Assembly (NCBI GenBank): GCA_013397865.1
Contig: VZTI01003153.1
Coordinates: 633,894 to 697,893 of the forward strand
Direction of reading: 5' to 3'
Origin: Struthidea cinerea
Taxonomy: Eukaryota; Chordata; Aves; Passeriformes; Corcoracidae
DNA: 64,000 bases
Shown here: positions 60,341-64,000 of the stretch, piece after piece
Position numbering within the stretch: the stretch's first letter is position 1
Layout: every line of letters begins with the position of its first letter
Translations under genes and position numbers: made by a program
Notes under the pieces: generated by a model
What the model saw: only the letters and a program-made list of their open reading frames with translations
Database searches by the model: none
Told to the model about the DNA's origin: nothing

Positions 60341-63300
60341 TCAAGAAGGACTGGGTTGAACACCCCTCGGCTGGGCGGGGGAGGGTGTCTGCAGCAGAGA
60401 TAGGAAACAAAGCACTGGTACCCCCTGACCTGAGTGCTGTTCACCTCTGTAACCACCGGGTTCAAGCGACAGGCAGATGCAGCCATGAGTGGGGCTGGAC
60501 AAGGGTCATTAGGACAGCAAGAGGCAGTCACATGAAGAGAGATGATGTCCTGCTGGTGTTGGGGGTCCCAGAGATGGGCAATAGACTTTGTGGTCCCAGG
60601 GTCCCAAGCCTTGGCCCTTCTGTCAGCCCCTTCCCTGGTGAGCCTGGCCAGCCCTGCGCTGCCTCACCTCTTCTTCGGGTTCTTGGCAAGCAGCTCCATC
60701 TGCTGCTGGTGAGCCAAGAGGTGCTCAGGGGAGTCCAAGTCTGCACAACATCATTCCCAGTTTTCCCTTTGGACTGGGAAGGACAGGTTTCCCTCCTCTG
60801 GACAGTAAGGTCTGATTAGGACAGTGCCCTCCAGGGGCACAATTTCTGTTTGGGGGGATTTACCCTCCAGAACCAGCCATGGGTCTCTCTTTCTCACCTC
60901 AGAGGGAAGAAGAAACCAAAGTTACAAGAAGTCTGTGGAGGAGCCAGGAGCCAACCCAAGCTCTCAAGAGAAGTACACAAATGCCTCCTATGCAACACTG
61001 TCCTTCCTTGGGGGGGGGAAAAATCCCAAACAAACAAAAACACAACCAAAAATCACACTCACAAGCGTTTGTAACATTCGTTATCCAGATTTTCTACAAG
61101 CCACTGAAACTCATCAAAATTCTGGATCTCATGCTGGAAACTGGGCAGGGATGTATTAAGCAAGGGATAAAATATACACCCTCTGCTTGGATGTGCTGCC
61201 ACATACCTCTGTGAGGTACAATTAAGGCTCCCATTCCTCTTCTCTCCTACCACTATTTCTATATATTAAGTTCCATTCTAATTTAATTACCCTTATTGCA
61301 GCATTTCTTAATTCAAAACAAACGGCTCCTAGGAATGGTGCTTTCAGGGGAACACAGTGGGCTGGGGATTTTTTTTGGCACTGGTAATTGGCATTTGCAG
61401 TAAGCAGAGGGAAATACCAATTCCCAATGCCTTGGGGAAGATAATGAAGTTTGCACAGTTCTGAGACATTAGAAGGGAACTGGAGGTGTAAAACAACTTT
61501 TACAGAAGAAAATTGGAAACAGTTTATGTTACAGGCAGCAAACGGGAGATTCATAGACAAGCTAAACCCTTATAAAGCAATTAATTTCCCATGTTAATGT
61601 TATTTATGGGCCACACAGCAGCAGCAGACTCCATCCAAGCCTGGGACCCCCATGCTCTGGTACTGTCCAGTACAGTAAATCATCCACATCACCTAGAATC
61701 CATAACTAGAGCTCCATGAAAATTGCCCCTAGGACCATTTTTTTTCTGGTGGAAATTTAAATGCCCATAAATCATCTGTTTTAACCCAGCTCTGATTATT
61801 TCAGATGAGGGATGAGCCCAGACACTTTGTGCCCTGTGCATACCTGCCCTCCAGCTGCTGGGGAATGCCCTCTGGTTTAGATTTAAGGGCTCTGCGGATT
61901 TCCCTGGAGATTCTGAATGTGTTTGCTGTGTGGTGACAGTGTCTGATGCCTCTGAAACCTGTTGGACCTGCTGCAGCCGTCAAAGACTCTGTCCACATAC
62001 ATACAAAAACCCCTGTGTGCAGAGCTCCTGGGTAGCACAAGGACAAAGACATTTAATTTCTACTAGGAAAAACATTTTTCTTGCCAGTGTGGCACATCAT
62101 GGGGTACATGCCCTTCTCAAGCATCTTGCCAAAGTATGTTTAAATACAGAGCAAGCGATGCAGGAGTTTCCAAAAGGGGACACAGAATAAATGTGCCTGA
62201 AGCACACCAGAAGTGGTTAAATCAAGATTACAGAGATGACAGCAAGACCAAGGAACATCTAACTAAAAACTCAGCCTTAAGTTTTTCCTTCTATAAGAAT
62301 AAAAATGTTTGCAGATTCTGTACATGCCATTAATTTTTGATCTAAAGAGGTACTGGATAAGATGAGCAAACTGGGAGAAAAAAGCTAAAGGAATCCTAAT
62401 CTCAATCCTAAAATTTTGAGCTACTAATGATTTTGGGTGCTTCCTTTTTAGACATCCATGTAGACTATTGGCTGAAAATTGATGTTCACCCCTTCTTGTC
62501 AAATCACTTCTAAGAGCTTTTAGTTCAGCAGCCAAAAACCAAGGTACACAGATCTCCAGTTGCTTTTGGAAACTGAGTATTTTGCGTAGTTAAAGACCAA
62601 AACTTCCCACCATTCTCTCCTCATCTTTTTTTTTCCAAAGCAGGTGTGGGCAATTCTCTCTTAACACAACTTTTTCAGTGTCTTTAATGCTTTATATTAC
62701 CTAAGGAAGCTGGGTGAAGGAGCTCTTGCCACAGTGCTTTGTGCATGAACCTTCTGGGCTACTTGGATTTGTGTCACACCCACGCCTTCCAGAGGTGGCT
62801 GGGGTTCAGACGCCCAGTTCAGCTGTTTTTACTACTGAAATAACTGAAAAGAGTAGTGGTTATATTTTGTTATCCACACAAGGAACAGCAAAAAGTGATT
62901 CCTCAGGCTCTGTCCCTGAATGTTGCTCACATCCCCCAGGCGGGCACCACCCAGCCATGAACTCCATCAGCACCCTGCTAAGACATATTCCTGGCCTGTG
63001 GAATACAGGAACACAACCAGTTATTGCTATTTCCTCCAATATTATGCAGCATCTTGACAATGTAATTCCTCAGGAGAGTGAAAGCAGATAATTTTTTGGG
63101 AGCACACAGCATTCTCGTATTTGGTTTCCTTTCTGGTTAAGCCCACTTGCTGGTCCCATTGTATTGCTGCCTGTAATTTGAATTTCCATTTTCAATTGCT
63201 TTGTGCACAGCTAACTCTTGCAAAAAAGGCTTCAACAATGGCAATAGACAGTCAAATGCACATAATTACTCCTACAAAAGGAAAAGAAATCACACCAAAG

Positions 63301-63349
63301 AACATAAACCTCAGCCCCTGTGTACTGCAGTTTGAAATAAATTGTGCCC
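60341..63349. other. Intergenic DNA, nothing recognised
   Basis: Open frames at 60385-60819 (+) and 60139-60531 (-) overlap and have no domains. Short G-runs and A-runs occur near 61010 and 62628. No repeat family is recognised. Confidence 0.4.
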
Positions 63350-63570
63350 TATGGCTGATAATGTATTTCAGTCGTAATCATTATGAGTCTACTAAATAAG
63401 AGGCCAATTATTGCTCTAATAAGGCATTCATTAGTGATGTGGACAGAGATGATATGGACAGTATGTAACAGCTGGAAGTGGCAAATGAAAGCAGGAGAGG
63501 GATGGGATGAAGGCACAGGTATAATAAATACAGCTGCAGCTCTTTTCCAAGCCCTAGCTTTAATTAGGAA
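63350..63570. promoter_or_regulatory. Candidate conserved non-coding element
   Basis: It contains GGCCAATTATTGCTCTAATAAG, CATTCATTAGTGATG, GTAATCATTATGAG and AGCTTTAATTAGG: many ATTA/TAAT cores in unique-looking sequence. The regulatory role is inferred from composition only. Confidence 0.3.
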
Positions 63571-64000
63571 GAGCAGCAACCTGCTGCCAGCAATGCATGC
63601 TCCATCCTGCTGGCTTTCTGATGAATGCTGTGCTTTCCCAAGCCTTTAATGTGGGAGGAAAACAGATATCACAGCCCCAGAAAAGCCACTGCTGCGGCCA
63701 GCATGACCTGGGCTCTGCTCTCCAGTCCAGGCATGCTTCAGCTGATGGCACTTGGGCAAGTGTAGGCTGTGCTAGGAAATGAGCTCTGTGTGTATATAGG
63801 ACAGGCCATCTGAGAATCATTTCAGCACAGATGCATCCAGGGAGCTTGAGGGAGGAAATTCCCTCATTAGGGCCTGCTTCTATTGCTTCTACTCAGGCCA
63901 GGAGCATAAAATTTGGCATAAGGTGGGAAAGAAATCCTCTCTCTGGGATAGCTGCGTTAGGGCAGTGCACAAAGCTCTCCAGCAAGGAGGCACTGCTCTT
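63571..64000. other. Intergenic DNA at the window edge
   Basis: Nothing recognised. The window ends without reaching a neighbouring gene. Confidence 0.4.

Overview
This window looks like a piece of a bird nuclear genome, probably a songbird draft assembly. The evidence is many CR1 LINE 3' ends carrying the octamer-type tail (ATTCTATG repeats), LTR families that I recognise as avian endogenous retrovirus (ERV) LTRs, a vertebrate intron-containing gene, a CpG-island promoter, and two runs of N (6562-6845 and 35392-35425) that are assembly gaps. The species cannot be named from the sequence.

Only one protein-coding gene can be supported. It is a serotonin receptor of the 5-HT5 family, best called HTR5A, in two exons on the + strand (6982-7719 and 8671-9003). 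A 951-bp phase-0 intron lies in the third intracellular loop. The product is 356 residues, essentially the family length, with all class A GPCR landmarks intact. It sits in a CpG island of about 1.2 kb that contains a 284-base gap just upstream of the start codon.

Region by region: 1-6100 is repeat-rich upstream flank, with a nested LTR at 660-1610, CR1 copies at 2172-2244 and 3238-4610, and a CA/TA microsatellite. 6240-11040 holds the receptor gene and its 3' flank. 11040-64000 is about 53 kb without a recognisable coding gene. It holds old and young CR1 fragments on both strands, solo LTRs at 34880-35249, 36143-36651 and 57666-58259, a truncated LTR at 58806-58935, a pentanucleotide satellite, a small orphan CpG island at 16640-17070, one possible orphan exon (42877-43114), and several AT-rich, homeodomain-site-rich stretches that look like conserved non-coding elements.

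No exotic system, CRISPR, operon or intact retroviral gene was found. The best-defined structural observations are four solo LTRs whose target-site duplications can be read directly (6, 6, 6 and 5 bp), one of them nested inside an older LTR. Next come a perfect 15-bp hairpin at the break of a truncated LTR, the orphan CpG island, and the candidate exon. Repeat names rest on my memory of avian repeat families plus comparisons within the window. No database search was run.
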